A DNA stretch of 64,000 nt from Streptomyces sp. NBC_01275 (GCF_026340655.1 NZ_JAPEOZ010000001.1:4712001-4776000), one strand, 5' to 3'; shown: positions 16,928 through 26,096, counted from the first letter of the stretch. Notes: generated by a model not told the origin, from the letters alone. A program made the numbers and translations.

Positions 16928-17860
16928 ATGCCAGCGAGCTATGCGTATCTCGGCCCCGAGGGCACCTTCACGGAGGTCGCCCTGCGCACACTTCCGGAGG
17001 CGGCCACCCGGCAGCTGATCCCGTACGTGTCCGTGCAGTCGGCGCTGGACGCGGTGCGCACCGGCGAGGCCGAGGCCGCCTTCGTGCCGATCGAGAACTC
17101 CGTCGAGGGCGGGATCACCACCACCCTCGACGAGCTGGTCGCGGGCACGCCGTTGATGATCTACCGCGAGGTGCTGCTGTCGATCACCTTCGCGCTGCTG
17201 GTGCGGCCCGGCACCGCGCTGGCGGACATCAAGACGGTCTCCGCGCATCCGGCCGCCCAGCCCCAGGTGCGCAACTGGCTGAAGAAGAACCTCCCGGAGG
17301 CCCTCTGGGAGTCTGCCGCCTCGAACGCGGACGCGGCGCGGCTGGTCCAGGAGGGCCGCTACGACGCCGCCTTCGCGGGCGAGTTCGCCGCCGCCCGGTA
17401 CGGGCTGACGGCCCTGGAGACCGGGATCCACGACGCGCAGAACGCCCAGACGCGGTTCGTGCTCGTGGGCCGGCCCGCGCGGCCCGCCGCGCCGACCGGC
17501 GCGGACAAGACGTCCGTGGTGCTCTGGCAGCGCGACGACCATCCGGGTGGGCTGCGCGATCTGCTGGGCGAGTTCGCCACCCGGGGCGTCAACCTCATGC
17601 TGCTGCAGTCCCGGCCGACCGGCGCCGGCATCGGCAACTACTGCTTCTGCGTCGACGCCGAGGGCCACATCACCGATCGCCGGATGGCGGAGGCCCTCAT
17701 GGGGCTGAAGCGGATCTGCCGCGAGGTGCGCTTCCTCGGCTCGTACCCGCGTGCGGAGGTGAGCGTGGCGGACGTGTCGGCTCCGCTGCCCGGGACCTCG
17801 GACGGGGAGTTCGTGGCGGCGGCGGATTGGGTGGCGCGCTGCCAGGACGGCCGGTTCTAG
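16928..17860 (+). CDS. pheA: Prephenate dehydratase
   Basis: 310 residues, the usual length of a monofunctional prephenate dehydratase, which converts prephenate to phenylpyruvate in phenylalanine synthesis. The catalytic domain (about 1-180) shows YLGPEGTFTE, the ENSVEGG loop, and the catalytic TRF triad in NAQTRFVLV. A C-terminal ACT domain (about 198-275) carries GLRDLLGEFATRGVNLMLLQSRP, whose sequence fits the ESRP phenylalanine-binding motif with Gln-Ser-Arg-Pro. Feedback inhibition by phenylalanine is therefore likely. ATG 16928 is the start. A 642-base gap follows before serS. Confidence 0.95.
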   Translation: MPASYAYLGPEGTFTEVALRTLPEAATRQLIPYVSVQSALDAVRTGEAEAAFVPIENSVEGGITTTLDELVAGTPLMIYREVLLSITFALLVRPGTALADIKTVSAHPAAQPQVRNWLKKNLPEALWESAASNADAARLVQEGRYDAAFAGEFAAARYGLTALETGIHDAQNAQTRFVLVGRPARPAAPTGADKTSVVLWQRDDHPGGLRDLLGEFATRGVNLMLLQSRPTGAGIGNYCFCVDAEGHITDRRMAEALMGLKRICREVRFLGSYPRAEVSVADVSAPLPGTSDGEFVAAADWVARCQDGRF

Positions 17861-17985
17861 ACCGCTCAGCGGTCGGGCTTCGGTCGGGTCGTCGCCCGGG
17901 CGTCGACCCGGGCGTCGACCCGACGTCGACCCGACGTCGACCGGGTTACGGCCTCGTTGCGGCCGGTCCTACCTGCATATCTTCG

Positions 17986-18298
17986 TTATCCACAGAAGTT
18001 ATCCACAGGGCGCCTTCTCGACCTGGGGACAAGTCGACAACGAAGTGCCACTCGGTCGATAAATCGCTCCACGGCCTGCCCCGCCGTTCCCCGCCACGTC
18101 GATCACCCTTCGTCCACCTGTTTCCTTCGATCAATCCTTTGGAGCGACCCATTTCCACCCGAAAGTGGGTGCGAGGGGCGTTTGGGCAAGGAATTCACCA
18201 CCCTCCAGGCCGGGATCGGAATGATCAATTCCCGTGTCCACAGATCTTTCGCACACCCTGTGGATAACTTTCCCGGGGGTGTGGACGCCTGTGGACAA
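17986..18298. other. Cluster of DnaA boxes
   Basis: Perfect boxes: TTATCCACA at 17986-17994 and 17999-18007; TGTGGATAA (reverse) at 18259-18267; TGTGGACAA (reverse of TTGTCCACA, the form preferred by streptomycete DnaA) at 18290-18298. One-mismatch boxes: TGGGGACAA at 18024-18032 and GTGTCCACA at 18234-18242. Boxes come as close pairs at both ends, facing each other. Titration clusters outside oriC (H69, H24, D78) have been described in S. coelicolor; this may be the equivalent of one, recalled rather than verified. Confidence 0.7.
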
Positions 18299-18386
18299 CG
18301 ACGCCTCAAGTCCCGTTCACCCCAAGGGATTCGAGTCAATGCGACGCCCGCCGTATGCTCCGTCCCAGGGAGTGAGACACTTTTTA

Positions 18387-18414
18387 TTGACACGCTAGGC
18401 AATTACCCCATAGC
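18387..18414 (+). promoter_or_regulatory. Probable serS promoter
   Basis: TTGACA (18387-18392) is a consensus -35 hexamer. Sixteen bases later CATAGC (18409-18414) is a plausible -10. The leader would be about 80 bases, including the hairpin at 18428-18461. Confidence 0.5.
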
Positions 18415-18427
18415 TGAACGTAAGCCA

Positions 18428-18461
18428 CTATTCGGAACGGGAGGGGACCCGTTCGGAATAG
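18428..18461 (+). promoter_or_regulatory. Stable hairpin in the serS leader
   Basis: CTATTCGGAACGGG (18428-18441) pairs with CCCGTTCGGAATAG (18448-18461) with one G-G mismatch around a six-base loop. It lies between the promoter and the GTG at 18503. No T-box consensus is present, so the role (attenuation, stability or protein binding) is open. Confidence 0.5.
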
Positions 18462-18502
18462 GGAGTCGTGAGCCGCAACCGGGCACCGGTAGCCTTGACC
18501 AC

Positions 18503-19780
18503 GTGATTGACCTTCGCCTGCTCCGTGAGGACCCCGACCGTGTGCGCGCCTCCCAGCGCGCCCGTGGAGAGGACGTCGCGCTCGTCGACGCTCTCCTGTC
18601 TGCCGACGAGCGGCGCAGGTCGTCCGGCGTCCGCTTCGACGAGCTGCGCGCCGAACAGAAGGCGCTCGGCAAGCTCATCCCCAAGGCCTCGCCGGACGAG
18701 AAGGCCGAGCTGCTGAAGCAGGCCGGCCAGCTCGCCGCCGACGTCAAGACGGCCGACGCCGAGCGCGACGCCGCCGACACCGAGACCCATGAGCTGCTCC
18801 AGCGCCTCGGCAACCTCGTGCACCCGGACGTGCCCGTGGGCGGCGAGGAGGACTTCGTCACCCTGGAGACGCACGGCGAGATCCGCGACTTCGGCGCCGA
18901 GGGCTTCGAGCCCAAGGACCACCTGGAGCTCGGCCAGATCCTCGGCGCGATCGACGTCGAGCGCGGCGCGAAGGTCTCCGGCTCCCGCTTCTACTTCCTC
19001 ACCGGCGTCGGCGCCCTGCTGGAGCTGGCCCTGGTCAACGCGGCGATCGCTCAGGCCACGGCCGCCGGCTTCACGCCGATGCTGACCCCGGCGCTGGTCC
19101 GCCCCCAGTCGATGGCGGGCACCGGCTTCCTCGGCCAGGCGGCCCAGGACGTCTACCACCTCGACAAGGACGACCTCTACCTCGTCGGCACCTCCGAGGT
19201 CCCCCTCGCCGCGTACCACATGGACGAGATCATCGACGCGGACCGCCTGCCGCTGCGCTATGCGGGCTTCTCCCCGTGCTTCCGCCGCGAGGCCGGCTCG
19301 CACGGCAAGGACACCAAGGGCATCTTCCGCGTCCACCAGTTCGACAAGGTCGAGATGTTCTCCTACGTCTCCCCCGAGGACTCGCAGGCCGAGCACCAGC
19401 GCCTGCTGGCCTGGGAGAAGCAGTGGCTGACCGCGCTGGAGCTGCCGTTCCGCGTCATCGACGTCGCCTCCGGCGACCTGGGCTCCTCGGCCGCCCGTAA
19501 GTACGACTGCGAGGCGTGGATCCCGACCCAGGGCAAGTACCGCGAGCTGACCTCGACCTCGGACTGCACCGAGTTCCAGTCCCGTCGGCTGTCGATCCGG
19601 ATGCGCGAGGGCAAGCAGGTCCGCCCGCTGGCCACGCTCAACGGCACCCTGTGCGCCGTCCCCCGCACGATCGTCGCGATCCTGGAGAACCACCAGCAGG
19701 CCGACGGCTCCGTGTACGTACCCGAGGTGCTGCGCCCGTACCTCGGCGGCCGGGAGGTCCTGGAGCCGGTGGCCAAGTGA
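18503..19780 (+). CDS. serS: Seryl-tRNA synthetase
   Basis: 425 residues, normal for a bacterial SerRS, which charges tRNA-Ser. The N-terminal coiled-coil arm (about 30-105) binds the long variable arm of tRNA-Ser. The class II core shows motif 2 in [25 protein letters not shown] and motif 3 in [17 protein letters not shown]. The TSE serine-binding loop is visible ([10 protein letters not shown]). GTG 18503 begins [10 protein letters not shown], the conserved SerRS N-terminus. It has no clear ribosome-binding site. The stop overlaps the GTG of the HAD gene by four bases. A tRNA-Ser gene lies about 900 bases downstream on the other strand. Confidence 0.97.
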   Translation: MIDLRLLREDPDRVRASQRARGEDVALVDALLSADERRRSSGVRFDELRAEQKALGKLIPKASPDEKAELLKQAGQLAADVKTADAERDAADTETHELLQRLGNLVHPDVPVGGEEDFVTLETHGEIRDFGAEGFEPKDHLELGQILGAIDVERGAKVSGSRFYFLTGVGALLELALVNAAIAQATAAGFTPMLTPALVRPQSMAGTGFLGQAAQDVYHLDKDDLYLVGTSEVPLAAYHMDEIIDADRLPLRYAGFSPCFRREAGSHGKDTKGIFRVHQFDKVEMFSYVSPEDSQAEHQRLLAWEKQWLTALELPFRVIDVASGDLGSSAARKYDCEAWIPTQGKYRELTSTSDCTEFQSRRLSIRMREGKQVRPLATLNGTLCAVPRTIVAILENHQQADGSVYVPEVLRPYLGGREVLEPVAK

Positions 19781-20580
19781 GCAACGGCTTCCCCTACCGC
19801 CTCATCGCCACCGACCTCGATGGAACGCTCCTGCGCTCCGACGGGTCGGTCACCCGGCGCACCCGTGACGCCCTCGCCGCGGCCACCGCGGCGGGCGCCG
19901 CGCACATCGTCGTGACCGGCCGCTCCGCCCCCTGGACCAAGCCCATCCTCGACGACCTCGGCTACCAGGGCCTGGCCGTCTGCGGCCAGGGCGCCCAGGT
20001 GTACGACGCCGGCACGCACCGCCTGCTGACGTCGGTGACCCTGGACCGGCAGCTGGCCGGGGTGGCGCTGGCGAAGATCGAGGCGGAGGTCGGCCCGCTG
20101 TACCTGGCGGCGAGCCGCGACGGCCTGGACGGGGACGTGCTGGTCGGTCCCGGCTACGCGGTCACCGGCACGCTTCCGGCGATGCCGTTCACGGACGCGT
20201 CGGACCTGTGGACGGCTCCGCTGAACAAGATCTACATACAGCATCCGACGCTGAGCGACGACGCGCTGGCCGAGGCGGCCCGCGAGGCCGCGGGCGGCTT
20301 CGTCACGGTCGCGATGGCCGGCGAGGGCATCGTGGAGCTGCTGCCCCTGGGCCTATCCAAGGCCACGGGGCTGTCGCTCGCCGCCCGCCGCCTGGGCCTG
20401 AAGGCCGCCGACACGATCGCCTTCGGCGACATGCCCAACGACCTCGCGATGTTCGCCTGGGCGGCGCGGAGCGTGGCCATGGCCAACGCCCACGAGGAAC
20501 TGAAGGCCGTGGCGGACGAGGTGACGACGTCCAACGAGGACGACGGCGTCGCGGTGGTACTGGAGCGGTTGCTGGGCTGA
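19777..20580 (+). CDS. HAD-superfamily Cof-type phosphatase
   Basis: 267 residues. HAD motifs: [11 protein letters not shown] (nucleophile and acid-base Asp); [12 protein letters not shown], the Lys in [20 protein letters not shown]. The cap placement after motif II is of the Cof/C2 type, whose members hydrolyse sugar phosphates, pyridoxal phosphate or nucleotides. GTG 19777 overlaps the serS stop (GTGA), so the pair is coupled. A second Cof-like protein (30120-30989) is a paralogue. The substrate cannot be told from sequence. Confidence 0.9.
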   Translation: MSNGFPYRLIATDLDGTLLRSDGSVTRRTRDALAAATAAGAAHIVVTGRSAPWTKPILDDLGYQGLAVCGQGAQVYDAGTHRLLTSVTLDRQLAGVALAKIEAEVGPLYLAASRDGLDGDVLVGPGYAVTGTLPAMPFTDASDLWTAPLNKIYIQHPTLSDDALAEAAREAAGGFVTVAMAGEGIVELLPLGLSKATGLSLAARRLGLKAADTIAFGDMPNDLAMFAWAARSVAMANAHEELKAVADEVTTSNEDDGVAVVLERLLG

Positions 20581-20608
20581 GCCGCCCAGATCTTCTCTGG
20601 CGCGCTCA

Positions 20609-20662
20609 GTTCTGGTTCCAGTTCTGGTTCTACTTCCAGTTCTGGTTCTAGTTCTAGTTCTC
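20609..20662. repeat. TTCTGGTTC/TTCTAGTTC tandem repeat
   Basis: Six to seven copies of a 6-9 base unit (AGTTCTGGTTCC, AGTTCTGGTTCT, then AGTTCTAGTTCT) lie just after the HAD gene. The run is T-rich and could help transcription stop. It is noncoding. Confidence 0.7.
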
Positions 20663-20685
20663 GTCTGTCGCTTGGTCGGTTCTTC

Positions 20686-20774
<89 letters not shown>

Positions 20775-21059
20775 GGGTGGGCGGCCCACGCGAGAGCGAC
20801 GTCGCGTGCTCGAAGCGGCCGCCCCGGGCAGCTCCCCTGTGCGGGGCGGGGTCGACGGAGTCGTAACTACTCCGGAACCCGCCGCTGGCTGCCCTGAAGG
20901 GAGCTCGACGGACTGCCGTGCATGGACATCGTCGGGCTCCTCTCCCAGTACGGGGCGCCGGATCCCTTCCGGCGCTGCGGGTACAACCACTGTGCCTGGG
21001 GGACGAGTTGGACGCCACCGAATAAAACGGCCGTGCGAGCACCAGCGCGCCCACGGCAG
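20775..21059. other. Spacer without a supported gene
   Basis: This stretch lies between the tRNA-Ser and the small minus-strand gene. It contains a short hairpin GCCGGATCCCTTCCGGC near 20956-20972. Open frames cross it on both strands, but none shows conserved motifs or a ribosome-binding site. It probably carries the tRNA promoter. Confidence 0.4.
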
Positions 21060-21302
21060 CTACCGGCGGCGCCACCTGCGGCGACGCGCCTTGCTGAAGA
21101 ACCAGCCGGCGGGCGGCTCGTCGGAGCGCCACGGCTGCGGCTCGGGCTCCTCCGCGCGCCAGCGGGCGGCCAACATCCGGGCCCGGGCGGACGGCTCGGA
21201 GGTCTCGGCGTCCCGTATGAAGTCCTCGTCCAGGACGAGGTCGTCCCAGACCTCGCCCTCGGACCGCCCGCGACTGCCGCTCACCGCATTGTCGTCCGCC
21301 AT
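21060..21302 (-). CDS. Conserved small hypothetical protein
   Basis: 80 residues beginning MADDNAVSGSRGRSEGEVW. The N-terminal half is acidic (DDLVLDEDFIRDAETSEPSAR). It ends in a basic tail (FFSKARRRRWRRR) after a Pro/Trp segment. I recognise the pattern as conserved in Streptomyces but know no function. There is no signal peptide or membrane segment. ATG 21302 is preceded by GGGAGG with a six-base spacing, which favours it over ATG 21320. The basic C-terminus suggests nucleic-acid or membrane-surface contact, an inference only. Confidence 0.75.
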   Translation of the reverse strand: MADDNAVSGSRGRSEGEVWDDLVLDEDFIRDAETSEPSARARMLAARWRAEEPEPQPWRSDEPPAGWFFSKARRRRWRRR

Positions 21303-21428
21303 CCCCGTCCTCCCAGCCATGTCCGCTTCGCCCAGTGTGCCGGGGCGGAGGTGAAGCCCCCGTCAAGAACGATCCGTCTCGAACAACCCGTCAGGAACGG
21401 CTCTCCGAGAGCGCCCCGGAAGGGCCGT

Positions 21429-22148
21429 TCACTCCTCGCCGGCCAGCTTCAGCGCCCGCAGCTTCTGCCCCGCGTACCAGGTGGCCAGCACGGTCACCGC
21501 GACCAGCAGCACCGTCGCCGTGGTCAGTCCGACGTCCGAGGTGACGAGGTCCCCGCCGGCCACCTTGTGGGCGACGGCCAGCGACCACTGCTGGACGCTG
21601 AGAGTGCGCGCGCCCGGCACCAGGGAGCCGAACAGCGCCTCCCAGACCAGGGCGTAGACGAGGCCGAAGACCACCGCGTGCCGGGACACCGTGCCCAGCA
21701 GCAGGAAGAGCGCGGCGTAGGCGATGGAGGCGACCAGTGCGGCCACCGTGTAGGCGACGGCGATCTGCTGGCCGTTGCCGTTGAGGATGTAGCCGGCGAT
21801 CAGGGTGGGCAGTGCGGAGAACACCATCGTCACCGCGATCGCCACGATCAGCTTCGTGAAGATGATCGTCGGGCGCTTGAGGGGCTTGGACAGCAGATAG
21901 ACGACGGAGCCGTCGTCTATCTCCGGTCCGATCGCGCCCGTGCCCGCGATGACGCCGATGATCGGCACCATCGTGGCGAGTGCGAGCCCGCCGAGCAGGT
22001 CGGACGCCGTCTGGTCGTCGGCGCCGGCGAGGCCGCGCACGACCACCGAGATCGCGATCAGCAGCAGGGGCAGGGCGCCCAGGATGAGGGCCCGCCGACG
22101 GCCGAGCAGGGCCCGGTAGGTGAGTCGGGCGACTGTGGGGTCGTACAT
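21429..22148 (-). CDS. ABC-2 type transporter permease
   Basis: 239 residues with six predicted membrane helices and the ABC-2 feature EIDDGSVVYLLSKPLKRPTI between helices two and three. ATG 22148 has AGGAGG eight bases upstream on the minus strand. It begins 11 bases after the ATPase gene at 22160 and is its likely partner. This is the last gene of a minus-strand set of two ATPase-permease pairs (24937 down to 21429). The substrate is unknown; similar pairs export antibiotics, lipids or peptides. Confidence 0.88.
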   Translation of the reverse strand: MYDPTVARLTYRALLGRRRALILGALPLLLIAISVVVRGLAGADDQTASDLLGGLALATMVPIIGVIAGTGAIGPEIDDGSVVYLLSKPLKRPTIIFTKLIVAIAVTMVFSALPTLIAGYILNGNGQQIAVAYTVAALVASIAYAALFLLLGTVSRHAVVFGLVYALVWEALFGSLVPGARTLSVQQWSLAVAHKVAGGDLVTSDVGLTTATVLLVAVTVLATWYAGQKLRALKLAGEE

Positions 22149-22159
22149 CTTTGGGCCTC

Positions 22160-23071
22160 CTACGCCGCGACCAGGTACGAGAACACGGACTCGAGGGACT
22201 CGTCGGACGGCGAGACCGTCAGCAGCCGGATGCCGTGGTCCCTGGCGACCCTCGGCAGCAGAGCCGTGAAACGGCCGAAGTCGACGGCCTGGACGCGCAA
22301 CGCGCCCTCGGCGAGGTCCACTTCGATGCCGGCCGTCGAAGGGTCGGCGATCAGCGCGGCCGCGAGGGTGCGGTCGTCGCTGGAGCGCACCAGATAGCGG
22401 TGCGGGCGGTCGGTCATCAGGCGGCGGATCTTGCGGAAGTCGCCGCTGGCCGCGTGCCGTCCGGCGACGACGACCTCGATGTGCCAGGCGAGCTGCTCGA
22501 CCTCTTCGAGGATGTGGGACGAGAACAGCACGGTGCGGCCCTCGTCGCCCATGCGGCGCAGCAGGTCCATGAGCTGCATGCGCTGGCGCGGGTCCATGCC
22601 GTTGAAGGGTTCGTCGAGCAGGAGAAGCGAGGGGTCGTGGACGAGGGCGCTGGCCATCTTCACGCGCTGGCGCATGCCCTTGGAGTAGGTGGAGATCTTC
22701 CGGTCCTGCGCGTACTCCATCTCGACCGTGGCCAGGGCCTTCTGGGCGGCCTTGGTGCCCAGGCCGTGCAACTCGGCGTTGGCGACGACGAATTCGCGGC
22801 CGGTGAGGAAGTCGTACATCGCCTCGCGCTCGGGGACGATGCCGATGTGCCGGTAGATCTGCTCGTTGCGCCACACCTGCTGTCCGTCGAGGGTGACGGT
22901 GCCGGTGGAGGGGGCCAGGAAGCCGCCCATCATGTTGATCAGGGTGGACTTTCCGGCGCCGTTGGGGCCGAGCAGGCCGGTGACGCCGGGGCCGACGGTC
23001 ATGGTGATGTCGTTGACGGCGACCACGTTGCCGAACCAGCGGGAGACGTGGTCGATGCTGAGCGTGGTCAC
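22160..23071 (-). CDS. ABC transporter ATP-binding protein
   Basis: 303 residues. Walker A is GPNGAGKST (near residue 37), the signature is the degenerate TYSKGMRQR, Walker B is LLLLDEPFNGMDP, and the switch His is in SSHILEE. A C-terminal extension of about 80 residues follows. GTG 23071 overlaps the stop of the upstream permease gene by four bases (GTGA). It pairs with the permease at 21429-22148. DrrA-like ATPases of drug exporters share this length and layout. Confidence 0.93.
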   Translation of the reverse strand: MTTLSIDHVSRWFGNVVAVNDITMTVGPGVTGLLGPNGAGKSTLINMMGGFLAPSTGTVTLDGQQVWRNEQIYRHIGIVPEREAMYDFLTGREFVVANAELHGLGTKAAQKALATVEMEYAQDRKISTYSKGMRQRVKMASALVHDPSLLLLDEPFNGMDPRQRMQLMDLLRRMGDEGRTVLFSSHILEEVEQLAWHIEVVVAGRHAASGDFRKIRRLMTDRPHRYLVRSSDDRTLAAALIADPSTAGIEVDLAEGALRVQAVDFGRFTALLPRVARDHGIRLLTVSPSDESLESVFSYLVAA

Positions 23072-23976
23072 AGGCCCACCTTCCGGTAGCGGCGGATCAG
23101 GAGGCCGTAGGCGGCGGCGATGAGGCCGAGGACGACGAGGACGTACGCCGCGCCCTCCCCGTTGGACGGGCCGATTCCGCCGGGGAAGGCGGAGGAGGCG
23201 CCCAGGAACGCGGACTGCACGCCGTCGATGAGCGTGACCGGCGAGAACAGGCCGATCCACGGGATGGCGCCGGTGCTGTTCTGCGCCTCGGCGATGGCCT
23301 GGAGGGTGGAGACCGCGCCGTAGGAGATGGTCAGCACGGCGATGACGGCGGCGATGCCGAAGCCGCGGCGTGGGGTGACCGAGGCGATGACCAGGCCGAG
23401 GCCGGCGAAGAGGAGCGAGAGCAGGGCCACGGAGACGAGTCCTTGAGCGAATCCCTTGGTCTGGTCGGCGAAGTCGAGCTTGGCCAGCAGCGCGCCCACG
23501 TACAGCACCAGCAGCGGGGCCGCGGTGAGGACGAACAGGGCGGAGGCCAGCGCCGCGAACTTCGCGCGTACGTAGTCCGCGGTCTCGATGGGCCGCGAGA
23601 AGTACAGCGGCACGGTCTTGAAGCGCAGGTCGCGCGAGACGGACTGGGGCGCCTGCGAGGCGACGTACAGGCTGATGACGGCCTGCATGACGATCGCGTA
23701 GCGCGTGTAGTCGACGGGCAGTTCCTTGGCCTTCGTGGCGACGGCGACGGCGACCATGATGGCCGCGGGCACGCACATCACCACGAACAGCAGCATCGGC
23801 AGCACCTTGGACTTCACCGAGCGGCCGAGGCCGTAGGAGCCGCGCAGGGACTGCGAGTAGAGGGACCGGCGGGCGTAGGCGCGGCCCAGGCGGGGGCCGT
23901 CGTAGCTGCGGTAGCCGATGTTGTGGATGCGGGTCTGGTCGCCCGAGGGGGCGGTGACCGGGTGCTCAACTGCCAT
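23068..23976 (-). CDS. ABC-2 type transporter permease
   Basis: 302 residues. A 50-residue cytoplasmic N-terminus with the conserved-looking IHNIGYRSYDGPRLGR precedes six predicted helices. RDLRFKTVPLYFSRPIETADYV between helices two and three is typical of ABC-2 permeases. The start ATG 23976 lies inside the end of the ATPase gene (11-base overlap), so it is probably coupled to it. Partner ATPase: 23966-24937. Confidence 0.9.
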   Translation of the reverse strand: MAVEHPVTAPSGDQTRIHNIGYRSYDGPRLGRAYARRSLYSQSLRGSYGLGRSVKSKVLPMLLFVVMCVPAAIMVAVAVATKAKELPVDYTRYAIVMQAVISLYVASQAPQSVSRDLRFKTVPLYFSRPIETADYVRAKFAALASALFVLTAAPLLVLYVGALLAKLDFADQTKGFAQGLVSVALLSLLFAGLGLVIASVTPRRGFGIAAVIAVLTISYGAVSTLQAIAEAQNSTGAIPWIGLFSPVTLIDGVQSAFLGASSAFPGGIGPSNGEGAAYVLVVLGLIAAAYGLLIRRYRKVGL

Positions 23977-24937
23977 GGCCGACGGCCTCCTTCCGCTGCT
24001 CGTCGCTGTCGTGGAAGACCTCGGAGATGTGGTGTCTGCGCTGTTCCATGCGCACCAGGCCGATGCCGAGGTCGGCGACCACGTCCCGGACGACGTCGTA
24101 TGTCTCCTCGCCCTGTGCGGTCAGCAGCAGGACGTGGCCTGCGCCGGGCAGGGCGCTGTCGGCGTCGAGGACGTCGACCCCGCGCGCGTGGAGCGCCTCG
24201 CGCACCGCGCGGGTGCCGTCGGGGCAGGCGTCGGTGTCGGTGACCTCGATCGCCAGGGTGGTCGTGGTCTGGGTGAAGTCGGTGGTGGAGCTGGAGCGCA
24301 GGAGCTTGCCGCCGTCGACGACCACCACGTGGTCGCAGGTGCGCTCCAGTTCGCCCAGCAGGTGCGAGGTGACCAGGACGGAGATGCCGAAGTCGGTGTG
24401 GATGCGGCGGATCAGGCCGAGCATCTCGTCGCGGCCGACCGGGTCGAGGCCGTTGGTCGGCTCGTCCAGGAAGACCAGCTGCGGGTCGTGCACCAGGGCC
24501 TGGGCAAGCTTCACGCGCTGTTTCATGCCCGTCGAGTAGCCGCCGATCGGGCGGTAGCGCTCCTCGTACAGGCCGACGTGGCGCAGCGTGTCGGCGGTGC
24601 GTTCGCGGGCGGCGGTGGGCGGCAGGCCGGACATGCGGGCCATGTGCACGACGAACTCGGTGGCCGAGACGTCGGGCGGCAGGCAGTCGTGCTCCGGCAT
24701 GTAGCCGACCCGCTCGCGGATGGCGGCGCCCTTGCTCGCGACGTCGAGGCCGAGCACTTCGGCGCGGCCCTCCGTGGCGGGCGACAGACCCAGCAGGATC
24801 TTGATCAGTGTGGACTTGCCGGCTCCGTTGGCTCCGACGAGTCCGGTCACACCGGGCCCGACGTCCACGGAGAGCCGGTCAAGAGCGGTCACCCGGGGGA
24901 ACCGCTTGCTCAGGCTTTCGGTCGCGATCACAGTCAC
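23966..24937 (-). CDS. ABC transporter ATP-binding protein
   Basis: About 323 residues. Walker A is GANGAGKST, the signature segment is GYSTGMKQR, Walker B is LVFLDEPTNGLDP, and the switch His is in TSHLLGE. A domain of about 90 residues follows the ATPase core. Start: GTG 24937 (VTVIATESL) or GTG 24931 (VIATESL); neither has a strong ribosome-binding site, and the frame stays open to GTG 24964. It is the first gene of the four-gene minus-strand transporter operon and lies back to back with the M24-like gene at 25230. Confidence 0.92.
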   Translation of the reverse strand: MTVIATESLSKRFPRVTALDRLSVDVGPGVTGLVGANGAGKSTLIKILLGLSPATEGRAEVLGLDVASKGAAIRERVGYMPEHDCLPPDVSATEFVVHMARMSGLPPTAARERTADTLRHVGLYEERYRPIGGYSTGMKQRVKLAQALVHDPQLVFLDEPTNGLDPVGRDEMLGLIRRIHTDFGISVLVTSHLLGELERTCDHVVVVDGGKLLRSSSTTDFTQTTTTLAIEVTDTDACPDGTRAVREALHARGVDVLDADSALPGAGHVLLLTAQGEETYDVVRDVVADLGIGLVRMEQRRHHISEVFHDSDEQRKEAVGHGS

Positions 24938-25139
24938 AGCTTCGAATTTAGTGACGCACGCCACGGAATTCGTCAGACCTCAGAGCCGTCTTCGCCTCAG
25001 ACCTCAGATGTACGGGCCCGTAGGGGATCCCGTGCCTGAGAGCTACGGGCGGGCTCTACCCCAGGTCGCATCCCGGGGCGCGGGCCGGTCGTCGGCCAGG
25101 TCGCGGGCCGGGTCGCGGGCCGGGTCCCGCTCCGCCCTA

Positions 25140-25168
25140 TTGACGCTTTCTCTAACAAGTGCCAGATT
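25140..25168 (+). promoter_or_regulatory. Probable vegetative promoter for the 25230 gene
   Basis: TTGACG (25140-25145), a 17-base spacer, then CAGATT (25163-25168). The distance to the ATG at 25230 would leave a leader of about 55 bases. The rest of the 292-base divergent spacer holds GGTCGCGGGCCG repeats (25095-25125). Confidence 0.5.
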
Positions 25169-25229
25169 CGGGCGGGGTCAGGTTACGGACACGTACCGCA
25201 GTCGGCGCGGACCGGTGGGACGAGGTGGC

Positions 25230-26096
25230 ATGACGACGGCAGTGACACGCGAACTCTCCGCTGAACTGCGGGGATTCAGGCGGGTGCAGCGCCTCGCCTA
25301 TGAGTGCGCCGAGGCGGTGGCGGCCCGTCTGGAGCCGGGGGTGACGGAGCGCGAGGCGGCGCGGATGCTGCGGGAGTGGCTGCGCGAGCGGGGCGTGCGC
25401 GACTGGTTCCATCTGCCGTTCGCCTGGTTCGGGGACCGCACGGCGTTCACGGACTTCCGCGTTCCGCTGCAGTTCTTCCCGACCGGCCGCCGGCTCGAAC
25501 CGGGGATGCCGTACATCCTGGACCTGGCCCCGGTGTTCGAGGGGTACACGGCGGACATCGGCTACTCGGGCGCGCTCGGCGCCCACCCGGTCCAGGAGAA
25601 GCTGGCGGCCGATCTGGAGGCGCATCGGGAGCTGATCCTGCGCGAGGTGCGCGCACGGCGGTCGCTGCGCGAGATCTACGAGGACGTCGACCGCCTCATG
25701 ATCCGCCAGGGCTACGCCAACCGGCACCGCGCGTACCCCTTCGGCGTGATCGCGCACAAGGTCGACCGGGTGCGGGAACGCCGTTTCTCGCCGCGCCTGT
25801 TCGGGTTCGGGACGCAGTCCCTCAAGGGCCTGGCGTCCGACGCGCTGCACGGCCACCGAGAGGGCTGGTCGCCCTTGTGGTCGCCGTACCGCTTCTCCGA
25901 CCATCCGCCGCGGCCGGGCCTGTGGGCGGTCGAGCCCCATCTCGGATTCCGGGGCACGGGCGCGAAGTTCGAGGAGATCCTGGTCGTCACCGACTCCAAG
26001 GACCCCGAACAGAGCGCCTTCTGGCTGGACGACGATCTGCCGCATGTGACGCGCTGGGCGCAAGCGACGGCTGAGACGAAGGCGGGGGCGAAGTGA
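25230..26096 (+). CDS. M24-family metallopeptidase-like protein
   Basis: 288 residues of a single pita-bread domain. Possible metal ligands are visible: Asp and Asp in LDLAPVFEGYTADIGYSG, His in FGVIAHKVD, Glu in AVEPHLGF, and Glu in KFEEILVVTD. It lacks the N-terminal domain of the Xaa-Pro aminopeptidase at 3041, and the spacing around the His differs from canonical aminopeptidases, so the substrate is uncertain. ATG 26099 or GTG 26093 of the next gene overlaps or abuts its stop, so the two products probably act together. ATG 25230 has GAGGTG just before it. Confidence 0.8.
   Translation: MTTAVTRELSAELRGFRRVQRLAYECAEAVAARLEPGVTEREAARMLREWLRERGVRDWFHLPFAWFGDRTAFTDFRVPLQFFPTGRRLEPGMPYILDLAPVFEGYTADIGYSGALGAHPVQEKLAADLEAHRELILREVRARRSLREIYEDVDRLMIRQGYANRHRAYPFGVIAHKVDRVRERRFSPRLFGFGTQSLKGLASDALHGHREGWSPLWSPYRFSDHPPRPGLWAVEPHLGFRGTGAKFEEILVVTDSKDPEQSAFWLDDDLPHVTRWAQATAETKAGAK

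Larger units (their letters stand above)
17861..18502. other. Long intergenic region pheA-serS with DnaA boxes, promoter and leader
   Basis: No gene is supported in this 642-base gap. It opens with CGTCGACCCG-type repeats (17899-17942). A region with many DnaA boxes follows (17986-18298), lower in GC than its neighbours. The serS promoter and a leader hairpin come last (18387-18461). A frame runs open through the gap into serS but shows no coding signature. Confidence 0.6.

Noticed and set aside
17957..18502. N-terminal extension of serS by about 180 codons
   Set aside because: Covers DnaA boxes, promoter and hairpin; SerRS proteins begin at the GTG 18503 sequence ([10 protein letters not shown]).
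18485..18515. ACCACGTGATTGA near the serS start as a parS or E-box-like site
   Set aside because: Only the CACGTG core matches; flanks do not.
21429..24937. The two ABC pairs as part of an antibiotic cluster
   Set aside because: No biosynthetic gene is nearby; such DrrAB-like pairs are ordinary chromosomal genes in streptomycetes.
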